Positions 52,547 through 61,288 of a DNA stretch of 64,000 nt are shown here, in pieces. The first letter of the stretch is position 1; every line of letters starts with the position of its first letter. The notes under the pieces were generated by a model. The model had not been told where the DNA came from. It was given only the letters and a program-made list of their open reading frames with translations, and ran no database searches. Position numbers and translations under genes: made by a program. This DNA is from G965205725 sp965205725 (GTDB lineage: Bacteria > Pseudomonadota > Gammaproteobacteria > Pseudomonadales > Halieaceae): contig OZ242189.1 in the NCBI GenBank assembly GCA_965205725.1, positions 62,001 to 126,000 on the forward strand, written 5' to 3'.

Positions 52547-55399
52547 TCAGGCGGCCTTGTCTCTCTTTATCTTTTTTGCGTCCCAAACAGGTTTTAGAAA
52601 CCGCCCGGTGTATGAGCTCTTGACCTCAGCAACCTGCTCCGGGGTACCAGTGGCAATAATTTCACCGCCACCACTGCCGCCCTCGGGGCCAAGGTCCACG
52701 ATCCAGTCGGCTGTCTTCACCACATCTAAATTGTGTTCAATAATAATGACCGTATTGCCATGGTCACGCAGCCTGTGTAATACCGTCAGCAATTGCTGTA
52801 TGTCCTGAAAATGCAGGCCGGTTGTAGGCTCATCTAATATATACAGGGTACTACCAGTATCGCGCTTGGAAAGCTCTCGAGACAGTTTTACCCGCTGCGC
52901 CTCGCCACCCGACAAGGTCGTTGCCGCCTGACCAAGGCGAATATACGACAAGCCGACATCCATCAAGGTTTGCAGCTTTTTAGCAATATTAGGTACCGGC
53001 TCAAAAAACTCCAGTGCATCCTCTACTGTCATATCGAGTATCTCGTGGATGCTCTTGCCCTTGTAACGGATTTCCAGTGTTTCGCGGTTGTAGCGTTTGC
53101 CTTTACAAACATCGCACGGCACGTAAATGTCAGGCAGGAAGTGCATTTCTACCTTTGTGACCCCGTCGCCCTGGCAGGCCTCACAGCGACCACCTTTGAC
53201 ATTGAAACTAAACCGTCCCGGCTTGTAGCCCCGCGAGCGAGCTTCCTGAGTGCCTGCAAATAGCTCCCTCACCGGAGTAAATATACCGGTATAGGTGGCA
53301 GGATTCGAGCGAGGTGTGCGACCAATGGGGCTTTGGTCGATATCAATGCATTTATCGATATGCTCAAGCCCAGTGACGCTCTCGTGATCCGCCGGGGTTA
53401 AGGTGGTCGCTCCGTTGAGCGCGGTTGCGGCAATCGGATAGAGCGTGGCGTTGATCAGAGTGGACTTGCCACTGCCGGACACTCCGGTAATGCAAGTCAT
53501 TAAGCCGATGGGTATCTCCAGGGTGACTGATTGCAGGTTATTGCCGCAGGCACCGCTCAGTACCAGTAGCTTATCTGCATCGTATGGTGTGCGATGCGCG
53601 GGAATGGCTATTTCCCGTTTGCCTGATAGAAAGGCGCCGGTGAGTGATTCCCTGGACTTGAGGATATCCCTGAGCTTTCCCTCCGCGACTACTTCGCCAC
53701 CGTGTACGCCAGCACCCGGTCCAATATCAATGATATGGTCGGCTGAGCGAATTGCATCTTCGTCATGCTCTACAACAAGTACGGTATTGCCAAGGTCCCG
53801 CAGATGGGTGAGCGTATTCAGCAGACGCTGGTTGTCACGCTGGTGCAGGCCAATGGAGGGTTCATCCAGAATGTACATGACACCCACCAGACCAGCACCA
53901 ATTTGGCTGGCAAGCCTGATACGCTGCGCTTCTCCGCCTGAGAGGGTTTCGGCGCTGCGATTGAGAGTCAGGTAGTTCAGGCCCACATCGACCAGAAAGC
54001 GATAGCGTGCTCGTAGTTCCTTCAATATCTTATCGGCAATTTCGCCTTTGCGGCCCTCTAGTTGCAGATTTTCAAAATACTTTAAAGAATCGCCTACCGG
54101 TAAATCAGCAATAGAAGGAAGCGAGCGATTGTCCACAAATACATTGCGTGCATCGTGACACAGACGAGTGCCATCGCAATCCGGGCAGTGGGATGTGGCG
54201 AGAAATCTGGCTAAATCCTCGCGTACTGACTGGCTCTCCGTGCCGCGATAGCGACGCTCCATATTGGGCAAAATGCCTTCAAACGGATGGGTCCGCCGGA
54301 ACACGTCCCCGCGGTCATTGATGTACGAAAACTGAATTTCCTCTCGGCCGCTGCCATTGAGAATAATGTTGCGATGTTTCTTGCCAAGCTCCTCAAAGGG
54401 CGTGTCTATAGCGAAGCCATAATGCTCTGCCAGCGATGTAAGCATATGGAAATAATAGACGTTTCTTCTGTCCCAGCCGCGAATAGCACCCTCGGCCAGG
54501 CTTGCTTGCGGGTGTAGAACAATACGCTCAGCGTCGAAAAACTGCTTCATGCCCAGTCCGTCGCAACTGGCGCAGGCGCCAGCCGGGTTGTTAAAGGAGA
54601 ACAACTTGGGCTCTAGTTCCGAGATGCTGTGGCCGCACTGTGGGCAGGCGAAGCGGGCAGAAAACAGCAGGTCGTTGGCGTCCTCATCCATATAACTGAT
54701 TGAGGCGGTGCCGTCGGTCAGGGCAAGGGCTGTTTCAAAGGATTCAGCCAAACGCAGCTTCAGGTCGTCGCGAACTTTAAAGCGATCCACGACCACTTCC
54801 ACAGTGTGCTTCTTTTTCTTGTCCAGTTCTGGCGTATCATCGAGGTCAGTTACAATGCCATCTATGCGCGCTCGTACAAAGCCAGAGGCGCGCAGTTCTT
54901 CAAACACATGCAAGTGCTCGCCTTTGCGCTCTCTAATAACCGGGGCGAGCAACATCAGTTTGGTCCCGTCGGGCAGAGCCATAACCGTATCTACCATCTG
55001 ACTAACGGTTTGAGCTTCCAGTGTGACACCGTGGTCCGGGCAGTGAGGGTCGCCGACTCGGGCGAACAGCAGACGCAGGTAGTCATAGATTTCAGTAATA
55101 GTGCCAACCGTAGAGCGCGGATTGTGAGAGGTGGATTTTTGCTCAATGGATATTGCAGGTGACAAGCCTTCGATGTGATCGATGTCGGGTTTTTCCATCA
55201 TGGATAAAAATTGTCGTGCATAAGTAGAGAGCGATTCTACATAGCGACGTTGTCCCTCAGCGTAAAGCGTGTCGAAGGCGAGAGAGGATTTCCCGGACCC
55301 TGACAGGCCTGTAATCACCACGAGTTTGTCCCGGGGAATCTCCAGATCAATATTCTTGAGATTATGGGTACGCGCCCCCCGAACCTGAATTTTGTCCAT
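52547..55399 (-). CDS. uvrA: Excinuclease ABC subunit A
   Basis: 950 residues, tandem ABC ATPase for nucleotide-excision repair. Two Walker A motifs (GLSGSGKSSL, GVSGSGKSTL), two signatures (LSGGEAQRIRL, LSGGEAQRVKL), and zinc-finger clusters at CPQCGHS...CASCDG and CEACQGDG...CDVCKG. The ATG at 55399 gives DKIQVRGARTHNLKN, the usual start; a longer frame exists. Divergent from an MFS gene, as in Pseudomonas. No LexA-type box was found in the gap. Confidence 0.97.
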   Translation of the reverse strand: MDKIQVRGARTHNLKNIDLEIPRDKLVVITGLSGSGKSSLAFDTLYAEGQRRYVESLSTYARQFLSMMEKPDIDHIEGLSPAISIEQKSTSHNPRSTVGTITEIYDYLRLLFARVGDPHCPDHGVTLEAQTVSQMVDTVMALPDGTKLMLLAPVIRERKGEHLHVFEELRASGFVRARIDGIVTDLDDTPELDKKKKHTVEVVVDRFKVRDDLKLRLAESFETALALTDGTASISYMDEDANDLLFSARFACPQCGHSISELEPKLFSFNNPAGACASCDGLGMKQFFDAERIVLHPQASLAEGAIRGWDRRNVYYFHMLTSLAEHYGFAIDTPFEELGKKHRNIILNGSGREEIQFSYINDRGDVFRRTHPFEGILPNMERRYRGTESQSVREDLARFLATSHCPDCDGTRLCHDARNVFVDNRSLPSIADLPVGDSLKYFENLQLEGRKGEIADKILKELRARYRFLVDVGLNYLTLNRSAETLSGGEAQRIRLASQIGAGLVGVMYILDEPSIGLHQRDNQRLLNTLTHLRDLGNTVLVVEHDEDAIRSADHIIDIGPGAGVHGGEVVAEGKLRDILKSRESLTGAFLSGKREIAIPAHRTPYDADKLLVLSGACGNNLQSVTLEIPIGLMTCITGVSGSGKSTLINATLYPIAATALNGATTLTPADHESVTGLEHIDKCIDIDQSPIGRTPRSNPATYTGIFTPVRELFAGTQEARSRGYKPGRFSFNVKGGRCEACQGDGVTKVEMHFLPDIYVPCDVCKGKRYNRETLEIRYKGKSIHEILDMTVEDALEFFEPVPNIAKKLQTLMDVGLSYIRLGQAATTLSGGEAQRVKLSRELSKRDTGSTLYILDEPTTGLHFQDIQQLLTVLHRLRDHGNTVIIIEHNLDVVKTADWIVDLGPEGGSGGGEIIATGTPEQVAEVKSSYTGRFLKPVWDAKKIKRDKAA

Positions 55400-55559
55400 G
55401 TGCCACCTGTGAAAATCAAACCGGAAATTATATGCCGAGGGCTGGCGTAGAGGCAAAAACTACTGCATTTTTCTACGAATAATTGGGCAAAACTGCTACC
55501 ATGCGCGCCGTGCCGAATGAGCGGCCCAGTTGGAATATCCCTTGATCACCGAAAATCCC

Positions 55560-56912
55560 ATGACAGCGCTTGAAAAGCGCGCCGTTACTGGCCTGGCAGC
55601 GCTGTATTGCTTCCGAATGCTGGGGCTGTTTATGGTGCTGCCACTGCTGTCATTATATACCGACTCTCTGGCTGGAAGCAGCGCCTTGTTGTTGGGCCTG
55701 GCGCTGGGTGCCTACGGCCTGACCCAGGCCATATTCCAGATCCCGTTCGGGTTGTTATCCGACAAGGTTGGTCGCAAGCCAGTGATCGTGGGTGGCCTGC
55801 TCCTGTTTGTACTCGGCAGTGTGTGGGCGGCAGAGGCGCAAAGTATTTATGGGGTGATCGGTGGGCGAATGTTGCAGGGGGCTGGAGCTATTGCAAGCAC
55901 TGTAATGGCACTGGTTGCAGATGTCACCCGAGACGAACAGCGCACCAAGGCAATGGCCATGGTGGGCATGAGCATTGGTGCATCGTTTGCTGTTGCTCTT
56001 GTTGTCGGTCCACTGGTCGCCGGGTGGGGCGGCTTGTCGGCTGTGTTCTATTTTACGGCGGTATTGGCTATGGCGGGTATTGGCATTGTTTGGCGATTCG
56101 TGCCAGCGCCGCAACAGATACATAAGAACCGTCGAGAAACTGGAACCGTACCGGCGCTTATACTGCGCTCGCTGTTTGATGCGGGCCTGGCCCGTCTTAA
56201 TGTTAGCGTGTTCTGCCTGCATTTTATGCTTATGGCTGTGTTTGTAGTGGTGCCGCAGTTGTTGGAGCAGCGCTTTGGGTTGGACCGCAGTGAGCACTGG
56301 CTGATTTATTTGCCCGCATTGTTTCTTTCCGTCGCCAGTATGGTTCCGTTAATGATCGCGGCGGAACGCAAAGGGCATGTGAAAATGGCCTTTGTTGTAG
56401 CCGTGTTCCTTCTGGTTGCCTCCCAGTCTTTTATGGCAACCGGAATCAGTGTCTGGTGGTTCTGCACAGGCCTGTGGCTGTTCTTTATAGGGTTTAATTA
56501 TCTCGAAGCGAGCTTGCCTTCGCTGATCAGTAAGACTGTGTACGCTGGCGGCAAAGGCACGGCCCTGGGGGTCTATTCTACCTGCCAATTCATGGGTGCA
56601 TTCGTCGGCGGGGCTGCAGGGGGTTACGCCATGCAGGTTTCAGGCATCGGCGGTGTGTTTGCTCTTTGTGTGGTACTGGGCCTGGTGTGGATGCTTATCG
56701 CCTTTAGTATCGAGACGCCGAAAAATTTCACTCATTTAGTGCTGCCTTTGCCCGAGACAGAAGGCCAGTGGCGGCAACCGCTAAAGCAGCTACAGATGGC
56801 TGGTGGCGTTGAGGAGTTATTGCTGCTGGAAGAAGAGCAAACAATCTACCTGAAAGTAGATGACAGCGTGTTTGATCGCCAATTGCTTGTCGCCTTTGAG
56901 GCCCAGGCTTAG
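55560..56912 (+). CDS. MFS transporter with C-terminal extension
   Basis: About 450 residues with 12 membrane spans. The MFS signature after span 2 is SDKVGRKPVI. After the last span, about 60 residues (PETEGQWRQPL to AFEAQA) form a soluble extension, GGVEELLLLEEEQTIYLKVD. The family is the conserved uvrA-neighbour transporter of Pseudomonas-type genomes, of unknown substrate. The start is uncertain: ATG at 55560 fits the family, but no ribosome-binding site is clear, and a TTG at 55530 is in frame. Confidence 0.85.
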   Translation: MTALEKRAVTGLAALYCFRMLGLFMVLPLLSLYTDSLAGSSALLLGLALGAYGLTQAIFQIPFGLLSDKVGRKPVIVGGLLLFVLGSVWAAEAQSIYGVIGGRMLQGAGAIASTVMALVADVTRDEQRTKAMAMVGMSIGASFAVALVVGPLVAGWGGLSAVFYFTAVLAMAGIGIVWRFVPAPQQIHKNRRETGTVPALILRSLFDAGLARLNVSVFCLHFMLMAVFVVVPQLLEQRFGLDRSEHWLIYLPALFLSVASMVPLMIAAERKGHVKMAFVVAVFLLVASQSFMATGISVWWFCTGLWLFFIGFNYLEASLPSLISKTVYAGGKGTALGVYSTCQFMGAFVGGAAGGYAMQVSGIGGVFALCVVLGLVWMLIAFSIETPKNFTHLVLPLPETEGQWRQPLKQLQMAGGVEELLLLEEEQTIYLKVDDSVFDRQLLVAFEAQA

Positions 56913-56970
56913 GAGCCGGTCGGTTTAATGCTTCCCCTCGCTACCAACGGTTAATCCCGACAGCCTGCTA
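56910..56970. repeat. Imperfect palindrome whose arms carry the stop codons of two convergent genes
   Basis: TAGGAGCCGGTCGG (from 56910) and, on the other strand, TAGCAGGCTGTCGGG (from 56970) form an imperfect inverted repeat with a 24-base loop. The first three bases of each arm are the stop codons of the MFS gene and of the EamA gene. It may act as a bidirectional mRNA 3'-end structure, as REP-like elements do. Confidence 0.7.
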
Positions 56971-57870
56971 GAGCGCAGTTGTTTCCACATGATCAACCTG
57001 ATTCTGCCTCTCTTTGGCAGCGGCCAGACAGGCGGCGACAATGAGTGCCGTGCCAGCCAGCGTAATCAGCGTGACCGCCTCAGAAAATACCAGCCAGCCA
57101 AACAGGGTGGCCCAGATAAACGCCGTATATTCGACTGGAATCAGTATATTGGCAGGCGCCCTGGCGTATGCCCAGGATAGCAACAGCGTGGATATAATGC
57201 CTAATGCGGCAGCCGCTCCCAGCTCGGGCACCAGATTGATAGAAGGCGTTACTGCCAGCGCAGGGGCGAAGCAGAGATAGATAATAAACACAGTACTGTT
57301 CTGGAAGAACGCGATCTCCAGGGGCGAGGCAGCCAGTGCCTGTTGTCGCTGCAAAATCAGGTTGTAAGCGTACAGAACTGCGGAAAGCAAAATGGCGGCG
57401 ATACCTTTACCGATATCATCGCCGTAATCTCCGCTCATTTTCCCGCTTACAATAATCAGTGCTCCGACAAAGCCAATGATGGATACGGTGACTGCGCGTC
57501 TGCCCAAGGTCTCACCTAAAATCACCGCAGCCAGATACAGTGCAAGTAGTGGCGCGATAAATGACAAACCAATGGCCTCTGCCAGTGGCACATAGATCAG
57601 CCCCCAAAAGAAGAGATAAGCCATTACAGAGATAATGGCGCCGCGCCAAACGTGCAATTTCAGCGTTTGTTGGTCGGGCCAGCGCTCGCGCCGCCAGAAG
57701 AACAGTACTGACACGACCATAATCGAGATCAGGGTGCGCCATAGCATGGCGTTGTAGGCTCCAATTTCAATCGACAGCGACTTCATGAATGCATCCATGC
57801 CTGAAAAGGTTGCAATGCCGAGAACTGCGACGGAAAAGGGTATGGTGTGTCTTGTAGCAGGCTGGTTCAT
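56968..57870 (-). CDS. EamA/DMT-family transporter
   Basis: 300 residues with ten predicted membrane spans in two EamA repeats (FSVAVLGIATFSGMDAFMKSLS at the first; YALNLILQ-like YAYNLILQRQQALAAS at the centre). Members export amino acids, nucleobases or other small metabolites. Convergent with the MFS gene and divergent from ssb. The substrate is unknown. Confidence 0.85.
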   Translation of the reverse strand: MNQPATRHTIPFSVAVLGIATFSGMDAFMKSLSIEIGAYNAMLWRTLISIMVVSVLFFWRRERWPDQQTLKLHVWRGAIISVMAYLFFWGLIYVPLAEAIGLSFIAPLLALYLAAVILGETLGRRAVTVSIIGFVGALIIVSGKMSGDYGDDIGKGIAAILLSAVLYAYNLILQRQQALAASPLEIAFFQNSTVFIIYLCFAPALAVTPSINLVPELGAAAALGIISTLLLSWAYARAPANILIPVEYTAFIWATLFGWLVFSEAVTLITLAGTALIVAACLAAAKERQNQVDHVETTAL

Positions 57871-58006
57871 GATTTCGAGGACTCCGCCTCAGTTGCGACT
57901 CCGCGGTGTTGTACAGCATTTTCCTGAACAAATACACCGCCGAGCCTGTCGCATTTACCGACCGGGATTGCTATAGTTTTCGGTTCAATACTATGAGGAT
58001 AAGCGC

Positions 58007-58522
58007 ATGGCGCGTGGCATTAATAAAGTTATTCTGGTGGGAAATTTGGGCGGTGATCCAGAGACCCGCTACATGCCGTCTGGCGGGGCAGTGACCAACA
58101 TTTCCATTGCGACCTCTGAGACCTGGAAAGACAAGCAAACCGGAGAGCCTAAGGAGCGTACTGAGTGGCATCGAGTGGTTTTTTTCAACCGGCTCGCAGA
58201 AATTGTCGGGGAGTACCTGCGCAAGGGTTCGAAGGTTTACGTTGAGGGCTCACTGCGCACGCGCAAATGGCAGGATCAATCCGGTGCTGATCGCTACACC
58301 ACGGAAATCGTTGCCAGTGAAATGCAGATGCTGGATAGCCGCGGTGGCGGTCAGACCGGCGGTGGCCACACTGAAGGTTCCAGCTACCAGCCAGCGCCGC
58401 CCGCAGGTGCTGCGCAATCTGCGCCTCAGGCAAGTGCTGCGCCACAGCAGGCCGCACCAGCGGCAGAGCCGGGCGCTCCAGCAGGCAACTTTGATGATTT
58501 TGACGACGATATTCCGTTCTAA
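58007..58522 (+). CDS. ssb: Single-stranded DNA-binding protein
   Basis: 171 residues. OB fold with ARGINKVILVGNLGGDPETRYMPSGGAVTN, then a Gln/Pro/Ala-rich linker, and the acidic tip DFDDDIPF that recruits repair proteins. GAGGA precedes the ATG. Position next to the uvrA/MFS pair matches Pseudomonas. Confidence 0.98.
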   Translation: MARGINKVILVGNLGGDPETRYMPSGGAVTNISIATSETWKDKQTGEPKERTEWHRVVFFNRLAEIVGEYLRKGSKVYVEGSLRTRKWQDQSGADRYTTEIVASEMQMLDSRGGGQTGGGHTEGSSYQPAPPAGAAQSAPQASAAPQQAAPAAEPGAPAGNFDDFDDDIPF

Positions 58523-58540
58523 GATGGCGCTGTCCGGTTA

Positions 58541-59416
58541 GTGCGCGTCCTCATAATAGGCATCGATACACCCGTCGGGCAGGCACTGGAGTATTTATTT
58601 AGGCAGCGAGAGCGTGAGTTTGTTGGTCTGAACCGGTCTGATTGCCGCTGGAAAAGGCAACGCCAGGCGAAAAAGTCCCTGCGCCGCTCCTCTTGCGATA
58701 TAGCCATCGACCTGCGTATTCAATCGGCGGTGGATGGCGGGGCTAAGGTCCACGAGGTAGATGTCGCCCGCAGTCGTTGGTTGGCACACGCTGCCAATGG
58801 CATCAAAATTCCGTTTATTCATGTATCTTGCGCGCGGGTCTATCAAGGTAATTTGGAGCGGCCCTACCTGGAGGAAGATGGCTTTGACGGAAATTCCTCT
58901 ATTGCCCAGTTTTTGAAAGAGGCAGAGCAAGTGGTGCGCGAGCACTGTGAGCGGCGTTTGGTTTTGCGGTTGGGTCCCGTGTTTGCGCCCACCGGTATCA
59001 ATGTGGTCACTCACATGCTGGACCAGCTCAGTCAGGGGCAGACCGTCTATCTGGATCAAAATCATCGCGGCTGTCCAGTGGCGGTGGAAGACGCCGCGTG
59101 GGTTCTGTGTGCCCTGGTCGATCAACTCAGCTGCGGTGTTGAAGCCTGGGGCGATTATCACTATTGCAGCTCAGATAGCACAAGTTGCTATGAGTTTGCC
59201 GAAGTGTTGCTGGCGGCGGCTTCTCAATATCGTGATATTAGCGAGAGAACAGTGCAGGCAAAGATTGACTCACCGTTGCGCAATCGGGAGTTGGACTGTA
59301 ATAAAATCAAAAACACCTTTGCCATCAAGCAACAGTCCTGGCGAGCGAGCATTGCCAGACATGTAAAACAGATTTACGCCGAGTTGGAGGACAACCCGCG
59401 TGTCGAAAGCCACTGA
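58541..59416 (+). CDS. RmlD-like sugar-nucleotide SDR with degenerate active site
   Basis: 291 residues, GTG start, with a Rossmann N-terminus (LIIGIDTPVGQAL) and the RmlD-like HVSCARVYQG segment. The position of the catalytic Tyr-x3-Lys reads IAQFL (121-125), so both residues appear to be lost. The rest (LVLRLGPVFAPTGINVV, GCPVAVEDAAWVL) keeps the family outline. It may bind a sugar nucleotide or act in regulation, not reduce. It overlaps the moaB start by 17 bases. Confidence 0.7.
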   Translation: MRVLIIGIDTPVGQALEYLFRQREREFVGLNRSDCRWKRQRQAKKSLRRSSCDIAIDLRIQSAVDGGAKVHEVDVARSRWLAHAANGIKIPFIHVSCARVYQGNLERPYLEEDGFDGNSSIAQFLKEAEQVVREHCERRLVLRLGPVFAPTGINVVTHMLDQLSQGQTVYLDQNHRGCPVAVEDAAWVLCALVDQLSCGVEAWGDYHYCSSDSTSCYEFAEVLLAAASQYRDISERTVQAKIDSPLRNRELDCNKIKNTFAIKQQSWRASIARHVKQIYAELEDNPRVESH

Positions 59417-59924
59417 GCCACAGCCACTTAATATTGCGGTATTGACAGTTTCAGATACCCGCGGGGAAGACGAGGATACCTCAGGCCACTATTTGGTGGA
59501 AGCCCTGCAAGATGCAGGGCATACGCTCGCCGATAAGGCCATCGTCACAGACGATATTTATCAAATTCGGGCGGTATTATCCGCCTGGATCGCCGCCGCT
59601 GCTGTCGATGCAGTATTGGTTACTGGCGGTACCGGTTTTTCTGGCAGAGATAGTACGCCTGAGGCAGTTGTGCCGCTGTTTGACAAGCAAATTGAAGGTT
59701 ATGGCGAGGTGTTTCGCGCACTGTCTTTTGAAGAAATCGGCTCCTCCACCGTACAGTCTCGAGCCGTTGGCGGCCTGGCCAATAACACCGTGATTTTCTG
59801 TATTCCTGGCTCCACCGGTGCCTGTAGAACGGCCTGGGGTGGGGTGATTCGCGATCAGTTAGAGAGTACCTTCAAGCCTTGTAATTTTGTGGGTGTGATT
59901 CGTACGAGAAAGGAAAACAGCTAA
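59400..59924 (+). CDS. moaB: Molybdenum cofactor biosynthesis protein MoaB
   Basis: 174 residues, GTG start overlapping the previous gene by 17 bases. AVLTVSDTRGEDEDTSG and VLVTGGTGFSGRD are the molybdopterin-binding signature, with the later CIPGSTGACRTAW. Probably adenylylates molybdopterin. Coupled to moeA, four bases before it. Confidence 0.92.
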   Translation: MSKATEPQPLNIAVLTVSDTRGEDEDTSGHYLVEALQDAGHTLADKAIVTDDIYQIRAVLSAWIAAAAVDAVLVTGGTGFSGRDSTPEAVVPLFDKQIEGYGEVFRALSFEEIGSSTVQSRAVGGLANNTVIFCIPGSTGACRTAWGGVIRDQLESTFKPCNFVGVIRTRKENS

Positions 59925-59927
59925 CCC

Positions 59928-61127
59928 ATGTCTGGGTTAACACCCCTGCAAGAGGCATTGTCGTTGATTCTGAACGATGCCGAGACTATCGGTGGCGCAG
60001 AAAGCTGTCGGTTAGCTGATGCGCGTGAGCGCATCCTGGCCAGCGATGTGCGCTCTTCGATTGCAGTTCCCTACGACGATAACAGCGCCATGGACGGATA
60101 TGCTGTGCGCAGTACCGATGGAGTCGGCCCCCTGACGGTGACGCAGCGTATCCCCGCTGGTGTCAGCGGTAGTAATGTTACAGCGGGTACGGCGGCACGA
60201 ATTTTTACCGGGGCGCCAATACCCCCCGGAGCTGATGCGGTTGTCATGCAAGAAAACACCCTGCTGGAGGGCGACGCGCTCAGGCTGACCCAGGTTGTTC
60301 AAGTTGGTGAGAATATTCGACCTCTCGGCCAGGACATTGCCGAAGGTGATTTGGTGTTCCCGGCGGGGCGTCGATTACAGGCCCAGGACCTAGGGGTGCT
60401 GGCGTCAATTGGTTTGGCCCAGGTGTCTGTTCGGACGAAGCTGAAAGTGGCGATTCTTGCTACGGGTGATGAGCTGGTAGAGCCGGGCGCCGGCCCGCTT
60501 GTCTGCGGACAGATCTATAACTCAAATCGCTTCACTCTGTGTGGACTACTCGAGCGGCTTGGCGCTCAAGTGATAGATTTGGGAATGGTGGAAGATAGCG
60601 CCGAGGCTACTGCTGAGGTTTTGCGTCGAGGCGCTGATATTGCCGACTGTATCGTGAGCTCTGGTGGTGTGTCGGTGGGTGAGGAGGATCACGTTAAAAC
60701 CCAGCTCAAAAAGCTGGGCGAACTGCGCTTGTGGAAGCTGCGCATTAAACCCGGCAAGCCGCTTGCCTATGGCCGCGTGGGTGATACCCCATTCTTCGGT
60801 TTGCCGGGCAATCCCGCAGCGGTATTCGTCACTTTCTGCCTGGTAGTGAGGCCCTGGTTACTGCGGTGTCAGGGTGTTGTGAACGATGGCTTGCTGCGCT
60901 TGCCAGCGAAGGCTGATTTTGAAGTATCTCGCCCGGGTGACCGTGAAGAATATATGCGCGTGCGGCTTGTTACAGAGCAGGGCCATCTGTTGGCGCGGTT
61001 ACACGATAACCAGAGCTCAGGTGTACTCAGTTCAGTAAGTTGGGCCAATGCATTGGCCATTGTGCCGCCCGGACAAACGGTTGCCCAGGGCGATTCAGTG
61101 GAAGTACTGTTGCTAGATCAGCTATAA
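59928..61127 (+). CDS. moeA: Molybdopterin molybdenumtransferase
   Basis: 399 residues. DDNSAMDGYAVR and FTGAPIPPGADAVVMQE in domain III, GDELVEPG with the molybdopterin site, GGVSVGEEDHV and GLPGNPAAVFVTF follow in order. Inserts Mo into adenylylated molybdopterin. Last gene before the foreign restriction-modification cassette. Confidence 0.96.
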   Translation: MSGLTPLQEALSLILNDAETIGGAESCRLADARERILASDVRSSIAVPYDDNSAMDGYAVRSTDGVGPLTVTQRIPAGVSGSNVTAGTAARIFTGAPIPPGADAVVMQENTLLEGDALRLTQVVQVGENIRPLGQDIAEGDLVFPAGRRLQAQDLGVLASIGLAQVSVRTKLKVAILATGDELVEPGAGPLVCGQIYNSNRFTLCGLLERLGAQVIDLGMVEDSAEATAEVLRRGADIADCIVSSGGVSVGEEDHVKTQLKKLGELRLWKLRIKPGKPLAYGRVGDTPFFGLPGNPAAVFVTFCLVVRPWLLRCQGVVNDGLLRLPAKADFEVSRPGDREEYMRVRLVTEQGHLLARLHDNQSSGVLSSVSWANALAIVPPGQTVAQGDSVEVLLLDQL

Positions 61128-61224
61128 CGCCCCGCATCACCGGCAGCAAAAAGCAGAGCGACGAGGAACGAGGAGCGGCGCTTTTTGATGTCCGAGTGTA
61201 TGCGATTGTTAGAGCATTTTTGCA

Positions 61225-61252
61225 TTGACATTCAAAACTCCACTCTTATACT
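61225..61252 (+). promoter_or_regulatory. Promoter of the methyltransferase gene
   Basis: TTGACA (61225-61230), a 16-bp spacer and TATACT (61247-61252), 37 bases before the methyltransferase ATG. The 61128-61224 stretch upstream holds nothing recognised. Confidence 0.7.
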
Positions 61253-61288
61253 GGGTACTCATTGTAGGTTTCGATAAGGAATGTGCTA

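Noticed and set aside
55400..55559. A LexA/SOS box between uvrA and the MFS gene
   Set aside because: No CTGT-N8-ACAG match was found; the nearest sequence (ACTACTGCATTTTTCTACGA) lacks the second half.
61040..61228. A 62-codon ORF bridging moeA and the restriction-modification cassette
   Set aside because: It overlaps the end of moeA, has no ribosome-binding site and shows no known domain.
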